Assembly: GCA_015057555.1 (NCBI GenBank) | Contig: SVEC01000016.1 | Coordinates: forward strand, 1-64,000 | Length of the DNA: 64,000 bases | Direction of reading: 5' to 3' | DNA from: Lachnospiraceae bacterium | GTDB taxonomy: Bacteria; Bacillota; Clostridia; Lachnospirales; Lachnospiraceae | In this document: positions 47,057 to 55,797 of the stretch, in pieces | Layout of the letters: every line of letters starts with the position of its first letter | How positions within the stretch are numbered: position 1 is the first letter of the stretch | Translations under genes and position numbers: made by a program | The notes under the pieces: generated by a model | What the model was told of the DNA's origin: nothing | The model's database searches: none | The model's input: the letters and a program-made list of their open reading frames with translations, nothing else

Positions 47057-49168
47057 ATGAAAATACAACTACGAAGAGACAATTTAACAAAAGACATAGT
47101 AGCAGGTATCATAGTTGCCTTGGTGTCTATCCCTATATCTATGGGATATGCACAGGTTGCGGGTCTTCCTGCGGTATATGGTCTATATGGCTCCATATTC
47201 CCAATACTGTTATATGGATTTTTAGCCTCATCTCCACAGGTAATTATCGGAGTTGACGCAACGCCTGCAGCCTTAGTGGGAGGCGCCTTGGCAGGTTTTG
47301 GAGTGATGGCCGGTAGTGTGGAGGCTATGGAGATAGTTCCGGTTATAACTATAGTGACAGCTATGTGGCTACTGATATTCTACTTTATTAAGGCAGGAAG
47401 GATTGTTAATTTTATATCTAAGCCGGTTATGGGTGGTTTTATATCAGGTATTGGTGTCACAATCATACTTATGCAGCTGCCTAAGCTTTTTGGTGGTAGT
47501 GCAGGAACAGGAGAGCTGGTGGCACTTGTTATACATATATGTGAGCAACTTGAGAATTTTAATGGATTAACAGCTTTGCTTGGTGTGGGAACAGTTGCCA
47601 TAATTTTGGTGTCCAAGAAATTAGCACCTAAGTTTCCTATGTCTGTAGTGATGCTTGTGGTAGGAGCATGTTTAGGTATATTTGGCGATTTGCAAAATCG
47701 CGGGGTGGCACTTTTACCTACGGTAGAGGGTGGGCTTCCATCCCTACATATCCCTAAGCTTTCGTTGCTTCTTACGTATGGTGGGGATATTGTAATGATT
47801 TCCCTTTCAATAGCCTTGGTTATAGTGGCTCAGACCCTACTTACTGCCAGTAACTATGCCATGAAGTATAATTATAAAATAAACAACAACCGTGAGGTTT
47901 TTGCCTATGCAGTGGCAAATGTGGCCGGAGGAATGGTGGGATGTTGCCCTATTAACGGAAGTGTTTCACGAACAGGAATAGGAGCCCAGTATGGTGGTAA
48001 ATCTCAGGTGATGTCCATAACTGCAACTATCACTATGGTGTTGGTGCTTTTGTTTGGTACCAAACTTTTGTCATATCTTCCAGTTCCAGTTCTTACAGGA
48101 ATTGTTATATGTGCACTTATAGGAATCATAGAGACTGATGTGGCCAAGAAAACCTGGAAGCAGGATAAGAGAGAGTTTGTAATATTTTCAGTGGCGTTCT
48201 TAGGGGTATTACTGCTTGGAACCGTGTATGGAGTTATCATTGGTGTTATGCTTTCCTTTGTGGCGGTAATAGTTCGTGCTGTAGTTCCTCCAAAGTCCTA
48301 CTTAGGGGTAATACCCGGACATGAGGATTTCTACACCCTTAAGCGTAACAAAAGCGCAAAGCCTATAAGGAATACAGTTATATATCGCTTCAGTGGAAAT
48401 CTATTTTTTGCTAACTGGGATGCATTTCAAAATGATATAGAAGCCGCAATAGAGGAGGGCACTAAGCGGGTAATTGTGGATGCCAGAGGTATCGGAAATA
48501 TTGACATGACTGCAGCAGAGCGACTGGTAATCTTACACGATAACCTTAAAAAGCAGGGAATACATTTTTATATAGCGGAGCACGTGGGTTCTGTTAATGA
48601 CCAGTTACGTACATATGGGGCAGCGAGACTTATAGAAGAGGGCGCAGTTAGAAGAACTATTACCCTGGCACTTCGTGCGGCAGGAGTGGAAAGACCATAT
48701 CCATTAGTTGGAGTTAAGGCAGATGAGCCGTATGAGTACATTGAGGCAAATGAGAGATTAGCTGAGATTGAGTGGGCATTTGGAGATAGCGCAGAGGATA
48801 AGATGGAGCAAATGGCAACCCAGATGGCAGATGAATTGGTACACTCCAAGGATCACAGCATGAAGGGAATACTGAAAGCGGAAGAACATGTTCCTTGGGG
48901 ACGTATGGGACTCTTCGACGAGGACGAGCTTTTGGAGCGTCTTGAATTCCATCTCACAGAATTAGAGGCTCAGGGTGCTGATGATGTGGAGGAGCTTGAA
49001 CAGCGTATCGAGCAGAGACGTCAGGTTATCGAGGCAAAGATTAATAATTTAAGCCCAGAAGCCTTAGAGATTCTCAAACGTCATAGACAGGAGATAGAAG
49101 AGCATCTTAAGGAGCAGCATCCGGAGTATTACCAGAGGATGCAGGAGATACGTAAGAAGATGGAGTAG
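47057..49168 (+). CDS. SulP-family anion transporter with STAS domain and long C-terminal extension
   Basis: 703 residues. Residues about 1-400 are the SulP membrane domain (DIVAGIIVALVSIPISMGYA, later NCPINGSVSRTGI-like CCPINGSVSRTGIGAQYGG). A STAS domain follows (about 430-540; VIYRFSGNLFFANWDAFQND and RGIGNIDMTAAERL). A further 160 residues form a charged, predicted helical extension (MGLFDEDELLERLEFHLTEL onward). Substrate could be sulfate, bicarbonate or another anion. ATG at 47057 chosen for GAGG spacing; GTG at 47051 is an alternative. The radical SAM cluster starts 28 bp downstream. Confidence 0.88.
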   Translation: MKIQLRRDNLTKDIVAGIIVALVSIPISMGYAQVAGLPAVYGLYGSIFPILLYGFLASSPQVIIGVDATPAALVGGALAGFGVMAGSVEAMEIVPVITIVTAMWLLIFYFIKAGRIVNFISKPVMGGFISGIGVTIILMQLPKLFGGSAGTGELVALVIHICEQLENFNGLTALLGVGTVAIILVSKKLAPKFPMSVVMLVVGACLGIFGDLQNRGVALLPTVEGGLPSLHIPKLSLLLTYGGDIVMISLSIALVIVAQTLLTASNYAMKYNYKINNNREVFAYAVANVAGGMVGCCPINGSVSRTGIGAQYGGKSQVMSITATITMVLVLLFGTKLLSYLPVPVLTGIVICALIGIIETDVAKKTWKQDKREFVIFSVAFLGVLLLGTVYGVIIGVMLSFVAVIVRAVVPPKSYLGVIPGHEDFYTLKRNKSAKPIRNTVIYRFSGNLFFANWDAFQNDIEAAIEEGTKRVIVDARGIGNIDMTAAERLVILHDNLKKQGIHFYIAEHVGSVNDQLRTYGAARLIEEGAVRRTITLALRAAGVERPYPLVGVKADEPYEYIEANERLAEIEWAFGDSAEDKMEQMATQMADELVHSKDHSMKGILKAEEHVPWGRMGLFDEDELLERLEFHLTELEAQGADDVEELEQRIEQRRQVIEAKINNLSPEALEILKRHRQEIEEHLKEQHPEYYQRMQEIRKKME

Positions 49169-49196
49169 TAGGATATTTACCATAGAAAGCATCGTA

Positions 49197-49886
49197 ATGG
49201 AGGTAAAACCTTTGAAGCAGGGGACAAGACTATATATAAACATAACTAATCACTGCAATATGGATTGTCCATTTTGTTGTATGTACAGTGGAAAAGATAA
49301 GGGTACATATATGGACCAGGCTACATTTCGGGGAATAGTTGATAATGTGGAAGGTATCTTTGAGCTTCAGTTAGAAGGTGGAGAACCCTTGTGCCATAAA
49401 GAAATGACTGAATTTATAGAATATGGCATATCAACGGGAAGGTGTAGCAGGGTTATTATACTGACAAATGGTGTAAGGCTGCCTGAATATTTTAATAAAA
49501 TTAAAACAATAGTTGAGTCATATAAGATTGAAGTGTTGATTAAGATTAGCATAAATTACTATATACTACAAAGGGAGCCTAACCATATGGAGATTATAAG
49601 GGATTTATACTGCGAATCAAAAAGTATAGATGGTCTTGATATATGGTGCAATGTTCGTAAACGCAAGCAAGGTGACGAGAACATTGAGGAGGAGTTAGCT
49701 AATTATGGCTTGCGTGATATTTCAAATGTATTTTATCTTCAATCCTATGGCAGATTAACAGGAAGTGATTATGATGCGCCTGTAATAGTTCAAAATATTG
49801 AGAATTGGAAAATATACGCATCGGATGGAAGCTGCTTTGGGACGGATTTGATTGGCAGAAGTGAGTACGAGAAAGGACTAAATTAA
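49197..49886 (+). CDS. Radical SAM protein A of a three-gene cluster
   Basis: A 229-residue protein (224 if started at TTG 49212, which has GGAGGT at ideal spacing; the ATG at 49197 has no SD). Radical SAM motif CNMDCPFC (Cys20, 24, 27) binds the 4Fe-4S cluster, and LEGGEPL follows at 59-65 for SAM binding. The protein is shorter than most radical SAM enzymes and shows no auxiliary-cluster cysteine pattern. No SPASM domain. Function unknown. The next gene starts at the following base. Confidence 0.82.
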   Translation: MEVKPLKQGTRLYINITNHCNMDCPFCCMYSGKDKGTYMDQATFRGIVDNVEGIFELQLEGGEPLCHKEMTEFIEYGISTGRCSRVIILTNGVRLPEYFNKIKTIVESYKIEVLIKISINYYILQREPNHMEIIRDLYCESKSIDGLDIWCNVRKRKQGDENIEEELANYGLRDISNVFYLQSYGRLTGSDYDAPVIVQNIENWKIYASDGSCFGTDLIGRSEYEKGLN

Positions 49887-50948
49887 ATGATAAAGGTTGG
49901 CAGCGAAAGAGAAATAACCTTTTGTCGGGAGCTTAGATATAAAAGACAGAAAGATTATGATATAGGTGAGTATGAATATACCAATTATTCCTTTCCTCAG
50001 TGTGGTGATAAAAAGGTATATAAGAACTTCAATTTCAGTATCTTCTTAGATGATTACTGTAATGCGGATTGTAAATTCTGCGTGGCGCAGCTTAGATATA
50101 GTCATAGACAGGCTATGTATATTAAGCCCCGCATTGAGGACGATATGGAGTATTTTAAGAGACTTGATAAGGTTCTTGAGCTTATAAGACCCCTTAATCC
50201 AAGTGTATCAATTACAGGAGGGGAACCCAGTCTTTCACCTAAGCTTAAAGAAGTGATTAGGATGATAGATGACTATGGCTTCAGGAAGAGAACCATAACT
50301 ACTAACGGAAGCGGACTTTTGAACAAGATTAAGGGGAATGAGTCAGTTATAGACCAGCTGATTAGATATAACTGGGATCATTTGAATATAAGCAGAGCAA
50401 GCGAAAATGAAGAGCTTAACTTAAGAATTATGAGATATCATAAGGAAGAAGAATACTGTAATAATCAAATGCTAAAGCAGATAATAGATATTACAAATAA
50501 CAGCCCTTTGAAGCATAGACTTAGCTGTCTGTTGCTTAAGGAAAGTGTAAACAGTGTGGATAGGATAAAAGAGTATTTAGAGTTTTATAGACAGATGGGT
50601 GTAAATAACGTTATATTCCGAGAGCTTATGGACTTTTCCAAGGACGCTGTTAACACTGAGAAAATAAAGTATTGCATAGATAATAAAATTCATCTTAATG
50701 ATATTTGGGGGACTTTGGAAAAGGATAGTGAATTTATACCTTATCTCAATATTTTAGGTTATTACTATTATGTTGAAATATATAAATACCATGAAATGAT
50801 TGTTGCCTCAGAATCAGCAGATTTAAATCAGCAATATGTGGAAAAGGAAAAGCATAAGGATATGGTTTACGAGATGATATTTCACCCTAATGGTAATTTG
50901 TGTGGTAGCTGGGTTGACAGTGAGGAAATATTAGATGGTTACAAATAA
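49887..50948 (+). CDS. Radical SAM protein B of a three-gene cluster
   Basis: 353 residues. Radical SAM cluster CNADCKFC (Cys58, 62, 65), then RPLNPSVSITGGEPSLSP (GGEP 111-114). A conserved region near the C-terminus, MIFHPNGNLCGSW, may supply a cysteine. The same landmarks, in the same order, occur in the C-terminal half of the next protein, so the two are paralogous. Substrate unknown. It starts directly after the previous stop and overlaps the next gene by 14 bp. Confidence 0.85.
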   Translation: MIKVGSEREITFCRELRYKRQKDYDIGEYEYTNYSFPQCGDKKVYKNFNFSIFLDDYCNADCKFCVAQLRYSHRQAMYIKPRIEDDMEYFKRLDKVLELIRPLNPSVSITGGEPSLSPKLKEVIRMIDDYGFRKRTITTNGSGLLNKIKGNESVIDQLIRYNWDHLNISRASENEELNLRIMRYHKEEEYCNNQMLKQIIDITNNSPLKHRLSCLLLKESVNSVDRIKEYLEFYRQMGVNNVIFRELMDFSKDAVNTEKIKYCIDNKIHLNDIWGTLEKDSEFIPYLNILGYYYYVEIYKYHEMIVASESADLNQQYVEKEKHKDMVYEMIFHPNGNLCGSWVDSEEILDGYK

Positions 50949-52911
50949 GCACATGAGACAAACTGAAAAGAGAAAAGAATATAGAGGCTTTGGTCAACTG
51001 CAAATAAGAGGAGAAGGAAGCCTTGGAGATGATATCAAGAGACTTGTTTTCGTGGAGAGAGAACCGGATAATCTTATGGCAGCAGCTCTTCTGGTTAAGA
51101 TGATGAAGGGGGATTTCTGGCTTGTTTTTACAGATAGACATAGTATTAATTTTGATGTAACCGGTAAGCTAAAGGAAGTAGAGTGGGCCCAGGAGATAAT
51201 AATTCTTTGTCCTTCAATTAATGAGTATAGTCTGGAATATCTGCATAATATTAACAAAAGCTTCGTCTATCTGGGAAATACAACCAAGCTTAATGTTTAC
51301 AGAGAAAAATGGACAGAAAATGGAAGCAGAATTTACCTCACGGAAGAATCTGTGGCCAGGAAGCTGGGAAAATATTTTAACTGTCATAAAAAGAGCATAG
51401 AGGATATTGCCTTATACACAGAAAAACTCATCCCTACAGATAAGGATTTGTACTCTGTTATCAGGTATCAGTATATTCATTTTTCTCATAAGCCTTTGGA
51501 GCATTTTATGATTTACTATGATTATTTATCAGGTAACGAGGATGAGGTTAAGCTATCTGATGATAAAGAGAATAGTATGAGGCAAATCTATGATAGGGAG
51601 ACTTCATATTCAGAAAAATGTATAAGTGAAGCAGTTATAAAGGATAGTAAGGGTGTGAAAATTGCATTTATGCAAGGTGGGTGTCCATGTACCCTTATCC
51701 TTAATATGGCTATGAGGAGCCTGAAATGTGACCTTTTCGTTAATGTGTGTATGCACAGACAGCATTTTACTGTTATTGCACATAATAATAGCTTGCTAAA
51801 GGAATATGTTGAACCATTTATTTATTCTGGTAGCGGTTTATATTCAGGTGGAGGATGCTTTGGGGCAGATTACAGCTTTCAGGAGTTTGTGGATGCATTT
51901 GTGAATCATAAGAGAATTCATGGCTTTCATAGTGAAAGAGAATACGACTATGATGTATTTGACCCGAAGGATCACGAATGGATTCCTTTTACTGAAGGGG
52001 AAGCGCACCTTTACCGCAATTTTAATTTCACTATTTTTATAGATGATTATTGCAATGCTGACTGCAGATTTTGTATCGAACAGATAAAAACTGAAAATAC
52101 AGGTCGAATTGTAAAGTGTGGAAAAATAACTGAGGTTGACAAGTATATTCAGAGATTGGATAAGGTGCTGAAAAAAATAAGGCCATACAACCCAAGTGTT
52201 TCCGTTACAGGGGGAGAGCCGCTTATATCACCAGCTTTTCCAGGAGTAATGAAATTACTAAAAAAGTATAAATTTAGAAAAACAGTTATTACAACTAACG
52301 GTGCTGATATTTTGGCACATATGGATGAGATTATAGATGCGGGCATATCACATGTTAATTTCAGCAGGCCCCACTATGATGAAAAAATTGTTCAGCATAT
52401 TATGAGATTTAGAGAATCCATGACCAGCTTCGAGGAGCTCAAAACTGCTATTTCCCATCTAGAGAATAATCATGTTAGAACAAGATTTAACTGTATTATA
52501 GGTAAGGATGGAATAGATGGTCTAGAGGAAATGAAAAGGTATATGGATTACATAGCAACCCTAGGGTGCAAGCATGTGGTATTTAGAGAAATGATGTCCT
52601 TTAATGAGGAAGCATCTAAGAATATTGAAAAAAAGGAATATTCCGCAACCAATAGAATAATGATGAATAACCTGTGGAGAGCTATTGACCAGAATACAGA
52701 TTTTCACCCCTTTAACAGTGTAAGAGGACATTACTATTATATTGAGATGTATAATTACAAGGATATATCAATGGTATCTGAAAGGGCTAATCTAAAATGT
52801 CTAGAGGATGAAAGAATCAAAAATATGTCCTACATATATGAGATGGTATTCCATCCAAATGGAAACTTATGTGCAGGATGGGATGAAAATCAGGATATAA
52901 TAAATGTGTAA
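50935..52911 (+). CDS. Fusion of a DHH/DHHA1-like domain with a radical SAM domain
   Basis: 658 residues. Residues about 33-325 resemble a DHH phosphoesterase with altered motifs: VEREPDNLMAAALLVKMM in place of the HxD-DG-A block, and HFTVIAHNNSLLKEYV followed by SGGGCFGADYSF resembling the DHHA1 GGGGH element. Residues about 355-658 are radical SAM: CNADCRFC (Cys373, 377, 380), RPYNPSVSVTGGEPL (426-429), REMMSF and MVFHPNGNLCAGW. The missing DHH catalytic residues suggest binding or a changed activity. I know of no characterised protein with this fusion. The DHH assignment is inference from pattern. Confidence 0.78.
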   Translation: MVTNKHMRQTEKRKEYRGFGQLQIRGEGSLGDDIKRLVFVEREPDNLMAAALLVKMMKGDFWLVFTDRHSINFDVTGKLKEVEWAQEIIILCPSINEYSLEYLHNINKSFVYLGNTTKLNVYREKWTENGSRIYLTEESVARKLGKYFNCHKKSIEDIALYTEKLIPTDKDLYSVIRYQYIHFSHKPLEHFMIYYDYLSGNEDEVKLSDDKENSMRQIYDRETSYSEKCISEAVIKDSKGVKIAFMQGGCPCTLILNMAMRSLKCDLFVNVCMHRQHFTVIAHNNSLLKEYVEPFIYSGSGLYSGGGCFGADYSFQEFVDAFVNHKRIHGFHSEREYDYDVFDPKDHEWIPFTEGEAHLYRNFNFTIFIDDYCNADCRFCIEQIKTENTGRIVKCGKITEVDKYIQRLDKVLKKIRPYNPSVSVTGGEPLISPAFPGVMKLLKKYKFRKTVITTNGADILAHMDEIIDAGISHVNFSRPHYDEKIVQHIMRFRESMTSFEELKTAISHLENNHVRTRFNCIIGKDGIDGLEEMKRYMDYIATLGCKHVVFREMMSFNEEASKNIEKKEYSATNRIMMNNLWRAIDQNTDFHPFNSVRGHYYYIEMYNYKDISMVSERANLKCLEDERIKNMSYIYEMVFHPNGNLCAGWDENQDIINV

Positions 52912-53071
52912 ATATTTTTTCGTAACCTTACAACACTGTAAGCTAAATGTAAGATTAATAAATGGTACATTCTCATAATTAGCTGTATTATAAGCACATA
53001 GCAAGGGGATGTGAATTGATTATTTGCAAGAGCAATCCTTAATTAATCTTATATTTAGGAGGAGAAAGAAT
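52912..53071 (+). other. Intergenic region after the radical SAM cluster
   Basis: 160 nt. It contains CTTACAACACTGTAAG (imperfect inverted repeat near 52927-52942) and AT-rich sequence before the strong SD of the 17-codon ORF. No clear consensus promoter; TTGCAA at 53024 lacks a well-spaced -10. Confidence 0.3.
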
Positions 53072-53125
53072 ATGAAGAAGGAGAAGAAGGCAAGCTTAGC
53101 ACAGGTAGCAGAAAATGTTAAATAA
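53072..53125 (+). CDS. Possible 17-residue peptide with strong SD
   Basis: ATG followed by 16 more codons, MKKEKKASLAQVAENVK, with AGGAGGAGAAAG at proper spacing before it and a terminator one base after the stop. It is charged and has no cysteine. It could be a short functional peptide, a regulatory uORF, or a remnant. It lies behind three radical SAM genes, but nothing shows that it is their substrate. Confidence 0.4.
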   Translation: MKKEKKASLAQVAENVK

Positions 53126-53162
53126 CAAAAAGCTTTCGGATTGATTGTCCGAAAGCTTTTTG
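53126..53162. terminator. Bidirectional Rho-independent terminator
   Basis: AAAAAGCTTTCGGA pairs with TCCGAAAGCTTTTT. It has T runs on both strands and separates the plus-strand peptide ORF from the convergent minus-strand gene at 53167. Confidence 0.9.
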
Positions 53163-53166
53163 TTAT

Positions 53167-53721
53167 TTAATCAACCTTTATAAACTTTAATTCAGCTCCG
53201 TCTGATTCCAAGGTTATAGATTTATCCCCTGCATTGTAATGTCCCTTCATAGTATCTGAACTATCTTTAATAGTAACGTTGTTCCCATCGAATTTTATCT
53301 GTCCTACACCATCAGTTTTGATGTATGTGTAATCTATTTTAACCTCACATCTACTGCCCTTTATCTTTATGCTGGCGAATATATCCATACCAGATACAGC
53401 TTCTAGCTCTTCTACAGTGTATGTAAGTCCACCCTGAGATGCTGAAACCAATTCATAGGTGCCATTATGCATATTTAGCTTTCTCCAGTTGTTAAGAAAT
53501 CCGCCGATAAAAAATATAGCTATAAGCGCAATTATGGCATATTTTACAATATCAGAGCTGTTATTTTTCTTTGGGCTTGATTCATCTGAATTGTAGCTTG
53601 TTGATTGAATCTGATATGGTGTGTCCATATCTAAGTTTCCAAATAATGCATCATTGACACTAGGTCTTTCATTATAAGTGTTCTCCGTGTTCTTTTGTGC
53701 TTCATCCTTTTTTAATTCCAT
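53167..53721 (-). CDS. Hypothetical membrane protein with C-terminal beta domain
   Basis: 184 residues. Polar N-terminus, one membrane helix (about 61-79, DIVKYAIIALIAIFFIGGF), then a C-terminal domain with alternating beta-like segments (GTYELVSASQGGLTYTVEE, VGQIKFDGNNVTI, SITLESDGAELKFIKVD). Similar one-helix proteins are common in Lachnospiraceae. Function unknown. Convergent with the upstream cluster. Confidence 0.65.
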   Translation of the reverse strand: MELKKDEAQKNTENTYNERPSVNDALFGNLDMDTPYQIQSTSYNSDESSPKKNNSSDIVKYAIIALIAIFFIGGFLNNWRKLNMHNGTYELVSASQGGLTYTVEELEAVSGMDIFASIKIKGSRCEVKIDYTYIKTDGVGQIKFDGNNVTIKDSSDTMKGHYNAGDKSITLESDGAELKFIKVD

Positions 53722-53899
53722 TTTTCTCTCATCCTCTAAATCATATATTAGTTAAATATAACACTATACAGTATAACAGAATTCATATTTTTCGTAAATA
53801 CTTAAGCTGATAGATATGTGTTTCGTATTTTTCTTGAAACTAACAAGGTGGATTGATATAATTAGTTATTATTTTACAAAAGGAGTTCTAGGGGGAATA

Positions 53900-54631
53900 A
53901 TGAGAAAGATAGGAATTTTAGAAGATGATGAGGCTTTAGGGAGAGAGCTTACATATTTCCTTACATCAAATGGATATGAGGCAAGGTTGATTGCGCCAGT
54001 GGAATACGAGGGCAAGAGAACGGATGAAGTGATTAAGCTTTTGATAGATGAGAATCTTCATCTACTGCTTCTAGATATAGGACTTCCGGGAGTGGATGGT
54101 CTTCACATCTGCAAGCAGTTTAGACAGACATCCGAGGTACCGGTTATTATGATAACCAGTAAGAATGATGAGCTGACAGAGCTAATGGCTATTAATAATG
54201 GGGCTGATGATTTCGTGGCCAAGCCATTTAATCCCCAGATACTTATAGCTCATATGGAGTCGGTGCTTAGAAGAACCTATAAGGAGTCGGCTTCTTCAGA
54301 TGAGCTAAGGATTAATCAGACTGTAATTGACGCTGATGGTAATGAGATAAGCCAGAGCTTTACATTTGAGGTGCTAAAGGGAAGAATTACAAATGGTGAC
54401 ATGGTGGCAGATTTATCTAAGAACGAGATTCAGATACTTAGAGAATTGACTAAGCGTCAGGGAGAAATTGTGTCAAGGGATGACATCATAAATGCCCTTT
54501 GGGATGAGTGTATGTTTGTGGATGATAACACTCTCACTGTAAATATGACCAGACTTAAGGGTAAGCTGGAGGACATAGGAATAGTGGGAGCCATAGTAAC
54601 TAAGCGAGGAATGGGGTACCAGCTTGTATGA
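53900..54631 (+). CDS. Response regulator, OmpR/BceR type
   Basis: 243 residues. Receiver domain with acidic pocket (ILEDDEA), phosphoacceptor Asp in LLLLDIGLPGVDGLH, and MITSKND; winged-helix DNA-binding domain from about 160. ATG at 53900 chosen for AGGGGG spacing; an in-frame ATG at 53816 would add 28 hydrophobic residues. Overlaps the kinase gene by 4 bp. With the next three genes it forms a BceRSAB-type module. Confidence 0.9.
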   Translation: MRKIGILEDDEALGRELTYFLTSNGYEARLIAPVEYEGKRTDEVIKLLIDENLHLLLLDIGLPGVDGLHICKQFRQTSEVPVIMITSKNDELTELMAINNGADDFVAKPFNPQILIAHMESVLRRTYKESASSDELRINQTVIDADGNEISQSFTFEVLKGRITNGDMVADLSKNEIQILRELTKRQGEIVSRDDIINALWDECMFVDDNTLTVNMTRLKGKLEDIGIVGAIVTKRGMGYQLV

Positions 54632-55641
54632 GATACGGACAGTATATAAGGGAGCATAAGCTGTGGGTAATAATATTTGCCTGCTTGCTTGGCTCATTTG
54701 AAATATTTTTGCTTACCATAAAGGGCAGTGGCTGGCTTATGGTTTATGTGGCAGCAGCCTGTGTTGTAGGTTTTTTACTTGGAACCTTTGTTGATTACAA
54801 AAGGTGGGCGAAATATTTTCAGCATATAGATAATTTAATGGAGGACCTAGATAAGAAATATCTTCTCTGTGAGCTATTAGAGCAGGGAGATACTCAGGAG
54901 GAAAAGAAGCTAAAGGAAATTCTCTATGACATGGAGGTTAGTATGAATGAGAGAGTTTCCAGGTATAGGAGAGGCTCTAAGGAGTATAAGGAGTACATAG
55001 AAAGCTGGGTTCATGAGATTAAGCTTCCTATAGCTACCATGAAAATGATTCTGGCAAATCATAAGGAGCAGGACCCGGGTCTGGAGGAGGAACTAGGTCG
55101 CTTAGAGGGGTATGTGGAACAGTCACTTTTCTACGCCAGAAGTAATGATGTGGAGAAGGATTATCTGATTAATGAGGTAAGCTTAGAAAGGACAGTCCAG
55201 GAGGTTATTCTAAAGCGTAAGAAAACTCTTAGAAATATAAAGACAGGTATTAATCTTCATGATTTAGAGCAGACCATATACAGTGACAGTAAGTGGCTGG
55301 AGTTTATTCTAGGACAGATAGTGGATAACAGTATAAAGTACGGCGAAGAGGGTAAGCTTCGTCTGGAGATTTATAGTGAAAAGAAGGATAATGCAGTACT
55401 GTTATATATAAAGGATAATGGTTGCGGAATTAAGTCTTCAGAGACCTACAGGGTGTTTGACAAGGGCTTTACCGGAAGTAATGGCAGAGCGGGCAAGAAT
55501 TCCACAGGAATTGGGCTTTACCTGTGTAAGAAGCTATGTGATAGGCTGGAGCACAATATTGGAATTGAGTCAGAGGAAGGTCAGGGAACCACGGTGACTA
55601 TTGTATTCCCGCTTTCTGATATGGTTCAAATGACTGAGTAA
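54628..55641 (+). CDS. Intramembrane-sensing histidine kinase, BceS-like
   Basis: 337 residues: two N-terminal membrane helices (about 13-31 and 36-54) with almost no extracellular loop. The phosphoacceptor is in ESWVHEIKLPIATMKM. ATPase motifs: N box FILGQIVDNSIKYG, G1 IKDNGCGI, G2 GKNSTGIGLYLCKKLCD. This is the architecture of kinases that sense through a partner ABC permease. Confidence 0.9.
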   Translation: MRYGQYIREHKLWVIIFACLLGSFEIFLLTIKGSGWLMVYVAAACVVGFLLGTFVDYKRWAKYFQHIDNLMEDLDKKYLLCELLEQGDTQEEKKLKEILYDMEVSMNERVSRYRRGSKEYKEYIESWVHEIKLPIATMKMILANHKEQDPGLEEELGRLEGYVEQSLFYARSNDVEKDYLINEVSLERTVQEVILKRKKTLRNIKTGINLHDLEQTIYSDSKWLEFILGQIVDNSIKYGEEGKLRLEIYSEKKDNAVLLYIKDNGCGIKSSETYRVFDKGFTGSNGRAGKNSTGIGLYLCKKLCDRLEHNIGIESEEGQGTTVTIVFPLSDMVQMTE

Positions 55642-55647
55642 TTATGA

Positions 55648-55671
55648 TAACCTTACGAAATCGTAAGGTTA
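55648..55671. promoter_or_regulatory. Palindrome upstream of the ABC genes (candidate operator)
   Basis: TAACCTTACGA-AA-TCGTAAGGTTA is a perfect inverted repeat between the kinase and the ABC transporter. The T run expected of a terminator is absent. Binding by the BceR-like regulator is plausible since related regulators act just upstream of their ABC genes. Confidence 0.5.
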
Positions 55672-55797
55672 TTGTAAGTTTAGGAAATGGATACACTTGG
55701 GGATTTGTAATAATATATGCATACAAGGTAGGCAACAGCCTATATGTGCCTTATATTTATGTATCTATTATTAGCGTATTTATTATGGAGGAGAAAA

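Noticed and set aside
53072-53125. 17-residue ORF as a radical SAM RiPP precursor
   Set aside because: No cysteine or core/leader pattern, and no peptide-recognition domain was seen in the radical SAM proteins; kept only as a possible peptide.
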